From: Conchocele bisecta
Taxonomy: Eukaryota; Mollusca; Bivalvia; Lucinida; Thyasiridae
Length of the DNA: 64,000 nt
Direction of reading: 5' to 3'
NCBI GenBank assembly: GCA_029237695.1
Contig: CM055277.1
Span: 40,396,242-40,460,241 of the forward strand
Under the pieces are notes generated by a model, which was not told the DNA's origin, did no database searches, and saw only the letters and a program-made list of their open reading frames with translations. This document shows positions 11,131 to 24,300 of the stretch, piece by piece. The position numbers and the translations under genes are program-made. Position 1 is the first letter of the stretch; each line of letters begins with the position of its first letter.

Positions 11131-11525
11131 CAGGGCTCCAGATAAGGAATTAGTAATTGAGTATTTTTACTCCCATCATTTCTGAAGCAATTGGGTATTT
11201 AAAAGTTTTAATTGGGTAAAATAAAATCACACTACTGTTTACACATCAACAGACAGCAATTATTGAATAGTTTTCTTCTAAATGAAACATGTCTTGTCAT
11301 TTCATTAGAATTGTCTCCTTGGAGACAATTCTAATGAATACAGATGTGTTTTCATGGAAAAATAAGAAAATATGCTATTTTTGTGGTCTGTTTGTTTTTT
11401 GTAGCATAATAAAGATACCACAAATTTTTCATTGCTTTTTGATACTCACTACTTCTGATTTCAATTGGGTTTTTGGCAATTTTAATTGGGTATTTACGCA
11501 AATACGCACCTTATCTGGAGCTCTG
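11131..11525. mobile_element. hAT-like MITE (CAGGGCTCCAGATAAGG ends)
   Basis: Inverted ends CAGGGCTCCAGATAAGG and CCTTATCTGGAGCTCTG, with GATAAC repeated at both flanks (11125-11130 and 11526-11531). A perfect 16-bp-stem hairpin, CATTAGAATTGTCTCC and its complement, sits near 11304-11337. It is about 750 bp upstream of the NTAQ1 start; a sister copy is at 29105-29473. Confidence 0.7.
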
Positions 11526-11760
11526 GATAACCATGATAACAAAATGAAGCTTTCAAATTTACAAGATATACATGCAAATGTCAGATAAACACATTGGCAA
11601 GGTAAAATAACCAATTTATGCATGTGTATGTTCTTTATTAATAATTTATTGATACAGTTTTGACAGTTTTATATTTTTATAAGTTTTATAACATATCAAA
11701 CACGTCGGATAACCGATTGCAAAAATCACTCTTCCATGTCTTCATGAGGTTAAATTGCTA

Positions 11761-11880
11761 CCCTCGCGAGAGGTATGGAGCGGGGTAGCAATTTTGTTTC
11801 TAACATTAAGCATGTTAAGTGTGCTGAAATGAAAATACATTACCCCACCCACTTTTTTCATTGCATAATCCTAAACTAAA
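11761..11880. repeat. Fragments of ACCCCACCCAC-type hairpin repeat
   Basis: GGTAGCAATTTTG and ATTACCCCACCCACTT occur here. The latter recurs at 14465-14540 and 60805-60885, where it forms hairpins. No other content noted between 11532 and the NTAQ1 promoter. Confidence 0.35.
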
Positions 11881-12029
11881 AGGCGGCTAGCATCAAACAC
11901 GGTGAGTGTCACACAAACACTGTAATACCAGTCGACTGCAAACAGTAGCGATATCTGGGAAGTATTGTATCACTGGTCGAAACCTCTCCTGCATGTCGCA
12001 ACAAAAGAAAACGGTCTTTGAAGGAACAA

Positions 12030-12269
12030 TATTCCCCAACTTGCGTACAGCCGCCATTTTGTCCAGTCACATGACCTGCACATCGCTTACCTCTATTATT
12101 TTTATTTTAGTTATGTTATGCTAACAATGTACACATTTTATATAGTATTATCATTATTGTGAGAATATTATATTCGCACAATAAAATATATTTAAAAAAA
12201 TGACACATGTCAAAAGTGAAAGTAGATTTCGACAGCTCTCGTTCACTGCGAGATTTGTACAAAGGAAAA
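12030..12269 (+). promoter_or_regulatory. NTAQ1: Putative NTAQ1 promoter and 5' UTR
   Basis: AGCCGCCATTTT at 12049-12060 is the reverse complement of a YY1-type AAGATGGCGGC site, common near animal housekeeping starts; CACATGAC follows at about 12067. No clear TATA box at the expected place. An in-frame upstream ATG lies at 12207 (just after in-frame TGA 12201), and an out-of-frame ATG at 12200. The transcription start itself cannot be placed from sequence alone. Confidence 0.4.
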
Positions 12270-12376
12270 ATGGCAGCCTCCATCGTATTAACAGATGAAA
12301 GACTATTGGAAACAACAAATTCAGCATTGGATTTGCTTCCGAATGCGTCGGATTGCGTTTACACAAGTTGTTATTG
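12270..12376 (+). CDS. NTAQ1: NTAQ1 exon 1
   Basis: 35 codons from ATG plus TG of a split Cys codon. It ends CVYTSCY, and the donor GTGAAT follows at 12377. The N-terminal 28 residues are variable and leader-like, as in other NTAQ1 proteins. The catalytic Cys codon is completed by T13758. Confidence 0.93.
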
Positions 12377-15300
12377 GTGAATTGAAATATATGTGCTGAT
12401 AACTGCTTGTTATTTTGAGTGGAAACATGTTAATTATTAGACATAGCACTATGCAGTCTATGGCTTTACCATGTTTACTACCGTTACTATAGTAAAGTAA
12501 ATAATAAATGATAAAAGTCAGATAATGAAAAATAGAAGTCTAGTAAATAATAAATGTTAACAATCAGATAATGAAAAATAGAAGTTAAACATGATATAGA
12601 GACATGGCATGTTAGTCTAGTTAAGTGTCTAATGATTTTATCGTGAATTGAAAACGAAAGTAGAACATGAAACTGAAAATGAAAGTAGCATGTGCCGGGT
12701 GTTTCTTAGTTGATATATACCCACAGGCAACATTGAATATTAGCCCCACCCACTTGTAACATACAGTAAAAGAGTACTGTTACAATGAGTATTGACTTGA
12801 ATACAATGGACGTATTTTAGTAGTCCTGTAGTTGCGAAAGGTAACTTGCAATCTGCTCCCGTACCGTCCGTAGCCAGAGCTACGTACGGGAGTAAATTGC
12901 AAGAGTTACCGTTCACAACTAGTAGCCCTGTGAATATACCTGGGATGAAAATATATGTTTGGTCCCTGGATATACCATGAAAATTATTTGTGATGTGCGT
13001 CTTTTTGTTGATGAGAGCCTTCAAAATAAGGTTTGCCGCTAATAGTATCACGATTCTGCTGTCCAACAAGGCTGATGTCATTCATTATAATCGGTTTACT
13101 GTTTAGTACAGTTCAGTTTTGGCATGTAACTGCAAAACCTTGGGTGCCGTCCATAATATGGACGATTCAGTAGGTTTTATAGTGTAACTTGCCCACAACT
13201 TTGTGCATTTCTTGTAAAAAGTAGAAAACATTTAAACCGTAATATCTGAAGACTTGATATTTGGTATGCATCTTCTTTATAAGAGCAAATATAGCTTCTT
13301 TATAGTGTGCAGATGCATAAAGTGAAGTTCAATTTTTTTTATTTTACACCAATGTCATGGATTATCTTCCCCGTTTGGACTTAGAATATCACAATTTTGC
13401 CTTGTAAGAATTTAACTTTTTAACTGAAGAAGTTACTATTTTTGGAAAGCCCATTTTATGCAATAAAGATTTTTGTTACACACATAATCATGGCTGTGAG
13501 TGGAGAAATTGGACTTTTGGGTTTTGTGACCAGTGTAGATCATCCAATTTATCATCTTGTGTATCCACACAGTCTGATCAGGATCTACATTGTTCGCCAT
13601 TCCATTGATGGAGCACCCGGCATGTTTATACATGTAACAAGCTATAGAGATCGTTATCAGGCTATAGGGGTGTGCTATTTGATCAGGATCTACACTGGTC
13701 ACAAATACCTAAATCTTATATCTTCAGCCACATTTATCATTATTTTCTTGTATTCAGTGAAGAAAATGTGTGGCACCTCTGTGATACCATCAGGACGAAA
13801 CAAGAGAAAGAGCTGGAGTATTGTTTCTGTGTCTTCATTTCCAATTCTGAGAAAGAGGTTGGTAGCTGATTATTGACTGGGGAAATGGGATTTATGGATT
13901 TTCTTGTCAATTTATCTGATAATTGATGGTGACAGGGGAATTGAGACTTATGCCATATGTGGTCAGTCTAGGTCATGCTGATCTGTTACTCGGAAGTGGG
14001 TCTTATAACATTTGGAAATGGGGCTTATTATCCCCTTACCGATGTCCATGCACGTGCGTACGTACGTACGTACATATTTAGCCACAATGTGTGTCTAGGG
14101 ATGGTGCTTATTTTGCATACGACTCAGGTCCGACCACGTCCGACGCCGAAGGTCATTGAGGACTTATGTCACTTTGTAAAGCAGACATTTATTTTTCATT
14201 AACTTATAAACCACTTCACCAATTTTGAGAATATTTGTTTACGTTGTGACTGATTGGCTTGAAACTTCATATGCATGTTTGTTATCATCCATATTTTCCT
14301 TCCCTGCCCCACCCTTGCTCAAGGTAAAAAATTAAATAACTTTGCAGTTCAGTATATTTTAAATACAGTAGATTTTAAATCGCTATTGCTTGTTTACAAT
14401 ATGACCAATTGGCTTGAAACTTCATATGCATGTTTCTTATCATTCATATTTTCATTCCCCACCCATTTCCATACACTATCCCTTACAGCCTGGAAAAGGC
14501 TGTATGGTATAGTGTATGGAAATGGGTTGGTGGGGTAGCGTTTTCAAAATGAACCAAGTATTGGGTCCTAGGTCCGAGACTTCCACCTGTGTTTCACCAT
14601 AAGTAACTGGAATGGATTTTGATATGTTATCTCACAACCAATCCAATCGTCACAAAATGATTTTCAGATTCGTCCATTTATGAAAAGGGGTGTTTTTGTT
14701 CTCAAAAAATATGAAAATTACTTGCAAAAAGTGTAGATGCTGATGAGACGGTCGTCAGAAGCCGGCTCATCTGGATGTACACTTGTTGCCAATTCCACAA
14801 TACATGCAATACAGGTCTGTGGTTTTGAAAGGGTTAAGATCCAGCACCTAAAAAGCGATATTCTTTATGAGTTACAGATTCCACTGTGGTGTCAAAGGTC
14901 AAGCACGGACACAGATGGCGCTGTTGTTTGGGTGAGTAAAAATAAATATTTAAAACAGGCAGGTTATTACGGAGCCCCGCAGGGGACGTAGAATTCTTTT
15001 TTTTATTAATTCATTCCCACGAAATAAAGATTTGTTCCCTCAATTTAACTTTCGACGTCATTTACGAAAATATAATAAATTCCTTGTTTGCTATGAAAAT
15101 TTCGTCAGCTTTGGACTTCAGTTATGGAAAATATCGCAGTATTTATAAAAAAGAATTCCTGAAGAATTGTCCATCTTCTAATGTACACAATCACATGGCT
15201 TATTTCATACCGTACAATGCTCCAGATAAGCTTTGTGTCTTAAGCGTACGACACCACCTGATTTCAAAATCATTGTGTATTTTACTTTTACAAATGGATT

Positions 15301-18300
15301 ATTGATTTTCTTCATTACTAAATAGGGAACAAATGATAAAAATATAACAGATTTAAACATTCACTTATTTGAGCTGCAAAAAGCAAACACTGTACTGTTT
15401 GCTTTTTGCAGCTCAACAAAGTGAATTTTCAACTTTATGACAGTATTTTTACTACTCAATTTGAAAATAAATGCATATTTTCACACTGCTGTGCGTATTT
15501 TGTACTCCCACTTTTGATAATCAATGGGTATTCAGCTAAAATAATTGTGTAAATTATGCACCTTATCTGGAGCTCTGCCGTATGTGGTTTTACATACTAC
15601 ATGTACATATTTCATTTAGCTTATATTTAAGGGTGGGAATTGGCTCGTACTACAGACATACTGACTTATAAATGCATCATTATACCCCCCGCAACGAGTT
15701 GTGGGGGGTGGGGGTATACTGGAGTCAGGTTGTCCGTCCGTCCGTCCGTCCGGGCACACATTAGGGTACTTATGTGGCTAGCCCCACAGGGTTATGGACT
15801 TGGTAAAGGATAGGGTTGGTTACAATTAGCCACCTAAAAATCGTTTTATGTGGCTAAAAATCGTTTTATGTGGCTAATATTTAACGTGTGATAAGCCACA
15901 TAAGTATAGTAATGTAAGAACGTCCGTCCGTCACTAAACTTAACATCAGAGAAATATTGTTATAACTTCTATTTCCTTCTTTAAAATGCGTAATATTTCA
16001 CACATGCATTCCTGTAAGGCTCTACTACCATGCTGTGCCAAATCCACGACCGTCCAACCCGCGCTGATCCCAAGGTCAAGGTCAAATACTTAGTCTCTTT
16101 ACAAAACTTAACATCAGAGAAATATGTTATAGGTAACTTCTATTTCCTTCATCTAAAATGCTTACTATTTCACACATGCATTCCTGTAAGGCTCTACTAC
16201 CATGCTGTGCCAAATCCACGACCGTCCAACCCCTGCTGATCCCAAGGTCAAGGTCAAATACTTAACATTAGAGAAATAAGTTATAACTTTATTTCCTTCA
16301 ACGAAAATTCTTAATATTTCACTCGTGCATTCCTCTGAGGTTGTACTATCATGCTGTGACAAATCTAAAACCGTCCAACCCCCGCTGATCCCAATGTCAA
16401 GGTGACATACTTAGTCTCTTTACAAAACTTAACATCAGAGAAATATGTTATAATTTCTATTTCTTTCATTGAAAATTCTTAATATTTCATGCATGTATTC
16501 CTCTAAGGCTCTACTATCATGCTGTGACAAATCCCTGCTGATCTCAAGGTCAAGGTCACATACTTAGTCTCTTTACTAAAATTAACATCAGAGAAATCGG
16601 TTATAACTTCTATTTCCTTGCTCGGATCTGCTTCACATTTCACACACACATTGCTCCAATGGACCTCTACCACCGTGTGACAAATTCACGTTCGTGCCGC
16701 CCCCGCTAAGCCCAGAGTCAAGGTAACAAGCCTACACACTTGGAAAATTACATTTTTAGGGGCACCTGGGCCCACGCGGGCGGTTATTCCGTAAGCCTTG
16801 CTTACTGACCAATCTAGTTTCTTAAGGAATTAGGTCATAGCAAGATACACTTGGCTTCAATCATAAGTGCTACATAAGAGTGATGTGATATATGATTATA
16901 AGATGTGTGAATATTGTCTTGTTACTGTATACTATATGGTGCATTAAGTTGCCATCTCTGCTATATTTGTATGTACAAGCCATCAAACAGTTTCACCACT
17001 TCGATAGTTTGACACATACAGCAAATAATATGACAGTATAAGTAAGAAAATGTGGTGCAATACATCATAGACAGATATGAAAATAGCGTGCTGTAAATAT
17101 TATGCCAGAAAACTATACAAAAGGCAAGATATCTGAGCATTTCTCCCTTCAATCTGAAAATATGTAAACTTTTATAGCTGATGCACAGTTTATTGTTAGT
17201 GTACACATTACCCATAGGTAAAGCCATATCTACTTGCATAGTAGGCGAGTAAGACGCCAGTGACAATACACTCAGGTAACTGCTTACATGTCATTGAATT
17301 TGACACACTATGTATGCTAATACAGCTATATATTGATAGCACTGTGTATTTATCTGACCGTTACACATCCATTACTGGATTCTCAAAAAGTTTAACAACA
17401 GGTCAACAAACTCTTCAGAAATCAGACATTGTATATACGTGTGATGAAACAACCCATAGGTCGTTGTTGTTTAATATCTCAGTGTAGAAGATGTTGCACC
17501 AAATTGTGTTTATGTATATGATATATTATTTGTGGTATGTGTCAAACGCAACAAGAGGTAAACCTGACTGATGGCTTGTACATACTAAGATGGTCGACAT
17601 AGCAACTCCATGCGTCGTATAGTATACAGTAACAAGCTAATGTTCACATATATCTTATACATATATCCCATCACATTTATAAAGCAATTATCTTTGAATC
17701 AAACGATGATCAAGTATAAAATGGGTCCTTAAAGGCACTTTGTCTCAGATCAGATGTGTTTGATATTAACCAATTTCATGCTGATGATACGCCATTTTGT
17801 TTGTGGAAAATTCTAAATATTTTCTTTCTATGCACTCTGAAGTATATGTCGTAACCACCATTTGAACCGTCTCATCGAGATGGTTAAAATGAGCGGTCAC
17901 AACATATACTTTCATTGAGAAATAACAAAAATAAAAATAAAATATTTAAAAAATTTCATACCCATAAAGGTGTATTCGGCATGTAGTTAGTTAAATAATT
18001 GTGTGTTTTCGCTTTATGTCTGCAGATGACTTTATCAACGAAATGCACCATGATTTTATTTCACCATATTCCAAGGAGTTTGTACATCATTCTACTGGAC
18101 ACCATTATATAGTATTACCTAACTACCAATATAAGTTGATATTCCTTAGTTTTGACTAACTCCCTGGGTTTTGACGTGCCCGGTCATATAGTTCTGCTTG
18201 CCCAGTCAATAGTCAAAACTATTTCACCCTGACAATCATTACGTCATGATTTAGATCGGGCAGTCGGCGTGCCCCACGCCAAATTTAAGTTCATTGTGCC

Positions 18301-21300
18301 AACTCAGTAGTCACAAAATGTTCTTTATATCAGAGACATCATCTGAGACATTTTCTGGCAAAATAAACATTCATTCACCATTACCACACGTATTGATTGG
18401 CATTATTATACATGTTATATCAGACGTAACACAGTGTAGATCCAGAGGAGCCGGCTCGTCAGGATCTGCACTTTCGCAAGTAATTTTCATATATTTGGGA
18501 ACAAAACGGGACGTATTATGTATTCATCTTGTACGGGCGGGCGGGCACAGTTTGTCCACGCAATAACTAGAGTTCTACTTCACGGATTGTAACCAAATTT
18601 GGTATACATGTTTAACACGGCCAGACGAAGAAGCCTATTAATTTAAATTTCCGATGACTTATCTCCCCTTGGCGGCCATTTTTAGCTCGACTATTCGAAG
18701 AATAAGTAGAGCTTATGTTGTCACCCCGGCGTCGGCGTCGGCGTCACCGTCACGCCTTGGTTAAGGTTTTTAGTCAACCTTGTATATGGAATACTACTGG
18801 CCCTACACCCACCATACTTGGACAACTTCATCATCTCCTAGTGATGTACATCAATAACCCCTGATCTATATTTGACCTTGACCTACATTTCCTCTTGAAT
18901 TACATAGTTAATTCCCCTTGGTTATGGTTTTTAGTCAACCTTGGTTAAGGTTTTTAGTCAAGCTTGTACATGGAATACTATTGTGCATACAGACACCATA
19001 CTTGGACAACCTTTTAACATAGGGATGTACATCAATAACCCCTGGTCTATATTTGACCTTGACCTACATTTCCTCTTCAATTACTTAGTTAATTCCCCTT
19101 GGTTAAGGTTTTTAGTCAAGCTTGTATATGGAATACTCCTGGCCCTACACCCACCATACTTGGACAACTTCATCTCCTAGGGATGTACATCAGTAACCCC
19201 TGATCTATATTTGACCTTGACCTACATTTTCTCTTGAATTACTTAGTTAATTCTCTTTGGTTAAGGTTTTTAGTCAACCTTGTAGATGGAATACTCCTGG
19301 CCCTACACCAACCATACTTGGACAACATATCCTAGTGATGTACATCAACAACCCCTGACCTATATTTGACCTTGACCTACATTTAACCTTGAATTACCTA
19401 GTTAATTCCCCTTGGTTAAGGTTTTTCGTCAACCAATTGGTTAAGGTTTTTAGTCAAGCTTGTACATGGAATACTATTGTGCATACAGACACCATACTTG
19501 GACAACCTTTTCTCATAGGGATGTACATCAATAACCCCTGATCTATATTTGACCTTGACCTACATTTCCTCTTCAATTACTTAGTTAATTCTCCTTGGTT
19601 AAGGTTTTTAGTCAAGCTTGTATATGGAATACTCCTGGCCCTACACCCACCATACATGGACAACTTCATCTCCTAGGGATGTACATCAATAACCCTTGAT
19701 CTATATTTGACCTTGACCTACATTTGACCTTGACCTTCATTTCCTTTTGAATTACTTAGTTAATCTCTTTCGTTAAGGTTTTTAGTCAAGCTTATAGATG
19801 GAATACTCCTGGCCCTACACCAACCATACTTGGACAACTTTATCTCCTAGTGATGTACATCAACAACCCCTGACCTATATTTGACTTTGACCTACATTTA
19901 ACCTTGAATTACTTAGTTAATTCCCCTTGGTTACGGTTTTTAGTCAAGCTTTATACATGGAATACTATTGTGCATACAGACACCATACTTGGACAACCTT
20001 TTCTCATAGCGATGTACATCAATAACCCCTGATCTATATTTGACCTTCACCTACATTTCCTCTTGAATTACTTAGTTAATTCCCCTTGGTTAAGGTTTTT
20101 AGTCAAGCTTGTATATAATACAATGGCCCTACACCCACATACTTGGACAACTTCATCTCCTAGTGATGTACCTCAAACAACCCCTGATATTATTTCACCT
20201 TGACCTATTTATTTTCCTCTTCAATTACTTACTTAAGTCACCTTGGTTAAGGTTTTAGTCAACCTTGGTTAAGGTTTTTACTCAAGCTTGTACATGGAAT
20301 ACTATTGTGCATACAGACACCATACTTGGACACCTCTCATAGCGATGTACATCAATAACCCCTGATCTATATTTGGACCTTCACCTACATTTCCTCTTGA
20401 TACTTAGTTAATTCCCCTTGGTTAGGTTTTTAGTCAGCTTGTATATGGAATACACTGGCCCTACACCCACCTACTTGGACAACTTCATCTCCTAGTGATG
20501 TACATCCAACAACCCTGATATATATTTCACCTTGACCTATATTTCCTCTTCAATTACTTACTTAAGTCACCTTGGTTAAGGTTTTTAGTCAACCTTGGTT
20601 AAGGTTTTTACTCAAGCTTGTACATGGAATACTATTGTGCATACAGACACCATACTTGGACAACCTTTTCTCATAGGGATGTACATCAATAACCCCTGAT
20701 CTATATTTGACCTTCACCTACATTTCCTCTTCAATTACTTAGTTAATTCTCTTTGGTTAAGGTTTTTAGTCAAGCGTGTAGATGGAATACTCCTGGCCCT
20801 ATACCAACCATACTTGGGCAACTTCATCTCCTAGTCATGTACATCAACAACCCCTGACCTATATTTCACCTTGACCTACATTTAACCTTGAATTAATTAG
20901 TTAATCCCCCTTGGTTAAGGTTTTTAGTCAAGCTTGTATATGGAATACTATTGTGCATACAGACACCATACTTGGATAACTTTTTCGCATAGGGATGTAC
21001 ATCAATAACCCCTCCCTGAACCTATATTTTACCTTCACCTACATTTAACCTTGAATTACTTGGTTAATGTTTATAGTCAAGCTTGTATATGGAATACTCC
21101 TGGGCCTACATCAACCATGCTTGGACAACTTCATCTCCTAGTGATGTACATCAATAATCCCTGACCTATATTTGACCTTGACCTACTTTTATCCTTGGAT
21201 TACTTAGTTATTTCCCCTTGGTGAAGGTTTTTAGTCAAGCTTGTATATGGAATACTCCTGGGCCTACAGCAACCATACTTGGAAAACTTCATCTCCTAGT

Positions 21301-24300
21301 GATGTACATCAATAACCCCTGACCTATATCTGTCATTGACCTACATTTAACCTTGAATTACTTACTTAATTTCCCTTGGTTAAGTTTTTAGCTCACCTGA
21401 GCGAAGCTCATGTGAGCTATTGTTACCGCAATGTGTCCGTCGTCCGTCGTCGTCGTCCGTCGTCCGTGAACATTTTCAAACGTCTTCTCCTCGGTAACCA
21501 TTGGGCCTATAGTCACCAAACTTCATGGTCATGGTCCTTAGGTAGGGGGATTACAAAATTGTTAAAATGACGTGATTACGTAATCCAAGATGGCCGCCGT
21601 CAAAAATAGCACAAATTCTTCAAAAATCTTCTTCTCAAGAACCGCCAACCGGATTTCGATAAAACTTGGTGGGAATGATCGATGTACATGCTCTTTCAAA
21701 GTTGTTAAAATGGTTACCCCGGGGTCAAAAATGGGCGTGGCCCGTGGGGTCAAATTATGGTCAAATTTTATTTTTGACAGCATATGGTCATGTCATATAT
21801 CAAATCGAAGGTATCAACGAGGCGATCACTCTGGTGCATTTTTTGTCAAAATCGGATGGTTATGTCATCAAAGATGGCCGCCCATGGTAGCCAAACTTAA
21901 AACTTATCGTCCATGGGTGAAGCCTTTTCAGATTTGTCAAAATGGAGGTCATCGCTAATCCAAGATGGCCGCCGTCTAAAAATAGCATAAATTCTTAAAA
22001 AATCTTCTTCTCATGATCCGCCAGCCGGATTTCGACGGAACTTGGTAGGAATGATCGACGTAGAATGCTCTTTCAAAGATGTTAAAATGGTGACCCCGGG
22101 GTCAAAAATGGGCGTGGCCCGTGGGGTCAAATTTTATTTTTGACCAAATATGCTCATGTCATATATCAAATTGAAGGTATCGATGAGGCGATTGCTCTGG
22201 TGCAATATTTGTCTGAATCGGATGATTATGTCATCCATGATCGCCTCCAAAAGGTCCATTTATTCGAGATTTTGAAACGTCTTTTTCTCAGGAACCACAT
22301 GGCCGATGCTGGCCAAACTTTATAGTAAGTTAAGATCCTTGGGTGAAGCATTTTCAGATTTGGTAAAATGAGAGTCATCGCTTAATCCAAGATTACCGCC
22401 ATCTAAAAATAGCACAATTTTTTTAAAAACACATATGAACTCAATGTCACATTCTCCTCTGGTGTTCATGTAGTCAGGTGAGCAAATAATGGGCCATCAT
22501 GGCCCTCTTGTTTAGTCAACCTTGGTTAAGGTTTTTATGCAGGCCGCTGCCACCTTGTTTGTCAAGCTATGTGTACATCGACAACCCTCGTAGTCGAGCT
22601 ATGCTGTTCTCCTACAGCTCTTGTTAATTTTCTCACTCTGTATCCTTGTCCACGCAATAACTCAAGTTCTACTTCACCAATCGTAGCCTATTGATTTTGA
22701 AAAATTTCCGATAACTTATCTACCCTTGGCGGCCATTTTTAATTTTCGCACTGTATCATTGTCCACGCAATAACTCGAGTTCTGCCTCACCGATCGTAAC
22801 CAAATTCGGTATACATGATTATCACGGCAAGACAAAGAAGCCTATTGATTTTCAGTGAGTTATCTCCCCTTGTTGACTGGCCTTGCCTCGACGGGCGTAT
22901 ATTGTGACCTTCGGAACTCTTGTCATAAACTCATTTTGTGATGATCGGATTGGTTGCAAAATTTACATAGCAAAATCCATTCCAGCTACTTAGGGGTGAA
23001 AGTGTTAAATTTTTTATCACTTTCTATGTGTGTCTGGGAGCTTGGATCGATGACCAATGGCACAATAAAACCTCACTATATTAAATATCAATGACTTTCC
23101 CTGCTATATATATATCAGATAATAATGAGTGTTCATGATTGTAAAGTGCCAAATTATGCCCCAAAGTGTGCATATGCTTGAATTACGGTGTAACATATCA
23201 AATCTGGACGACCTGGGTAGGACTTGTGTTACTCCCAGGGTGTCCTCGTTCGGTCCATCTGTGAATTACAGTCTTCACACGGTGTCCAGTTTTGAGAGGT
23301 TGCACTGCGAATTACAGCCCCTCTCCAACCCAACGTATCCAGCTTAGAGACATTCATCTGTGAATTACAGCCCCCCCCCCCCCAGCTTAGAGAGGTTCAT
23401 CTGTGAATTACAGTGAAATATCTCTAATGAAGTGAACCTTTGCTATCTTCCAGGGTGTGCGGTTTACAGAGGTTCAAGAGTGTCTACATTCGAGAGGTTC
23501 CACTGAATTACTGTCCTCCCAGGGTATCTTGTATAGAGAGGTTCCACTGTGACATTTTTCAAAATGAATGTACGGTATTGACTTCTATTGAATCTATTTT
23601 AGGATTACCATGTGATATTTATACACAAAACCAAGTCGGCTACACTAGTCTACGACCTCGATACAATTCTTGACTTCCCGTGCCACTTCGACAAATATGT
23701 GGAAGAAGCGATTAAAGACGACACTGGGTTCAAACCCCAATGCAAGAGGTATGCTGTAGAAAAGAATTATACCCTCGACAATAGGCAAGAGGGGATATAG
23801 TGTTAGTCCATGTGCGTACGTGCGTACATGCGTATCCTTTAATATTTCAATAACTTATGAACCGCTGCACAGATTTTGATAATATTTGACCACAATGTTT
23901 TTAGGGATGGTTCTTTGGTTTGCATATGACACCACGTCCGACCACCCAAGGTCAAGGTCACTGAGGACATACGTTCACCTTGTTTGTCTACTGCGAGACG
24001 GCTCAAATCAGTAGTAACAACTTTATATACTTCCGTGCATATTTAAGGTAATTGTTGTTACTTTTCATTGAAAAATGTTTTTATTTGTGTCTCAGTAACA
24101 CTTCAAATGAGTGGTAACAACATATACTTCTGTGCATAATTAAGGTAAGTATTGTTATTTTTTAAAAATTGTGTAGCCGTAGCATGGATCATTGTGGATA
24201 GAGGATATTCCATTGTACATGTTTGAATTACATGAAATTGTACACGAGAGTATGTCGTCTTCTGCGTAAACGAGTATACTAAGCAAAGCGAACGAGTTAT

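Larger units (their letters stand above)
18507..22917 (+). mobile_element. HINE family H-X (outer HINE of the nest)
   Basis: Left end GACGTATTATG followed by CGGGCGGGCGGGC. Units contain TTGTCCACGCAATAACTCGAG and CTCCCCTTGGCGGCCATTTTT (near 18555, 22648 and 22768). Right end is GACGGGCGTATATTGTGACC then AACTCTTGT. Interrupted after GGCCATTTTT by H-B; the intact junction survives at 22731-22747. Confidence 0.65.
18425..23009 (-). mobile_element. TTAA-target MITE split by nested HINEs
   Basis: Left part 18425-18506 (GTGTAGATCCAGAGGAGCC..CGCAAGTAATTTTCATATATTTGG) and right part 22918-23009 (GATGATCGGATTGGTTGC..TTAGGGGTGAAAGTGTTAA) together form one family member in reverse orientation, TTAA at 23006-23009. 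The left TTAA end is not preserved. Confidence 0.65.
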
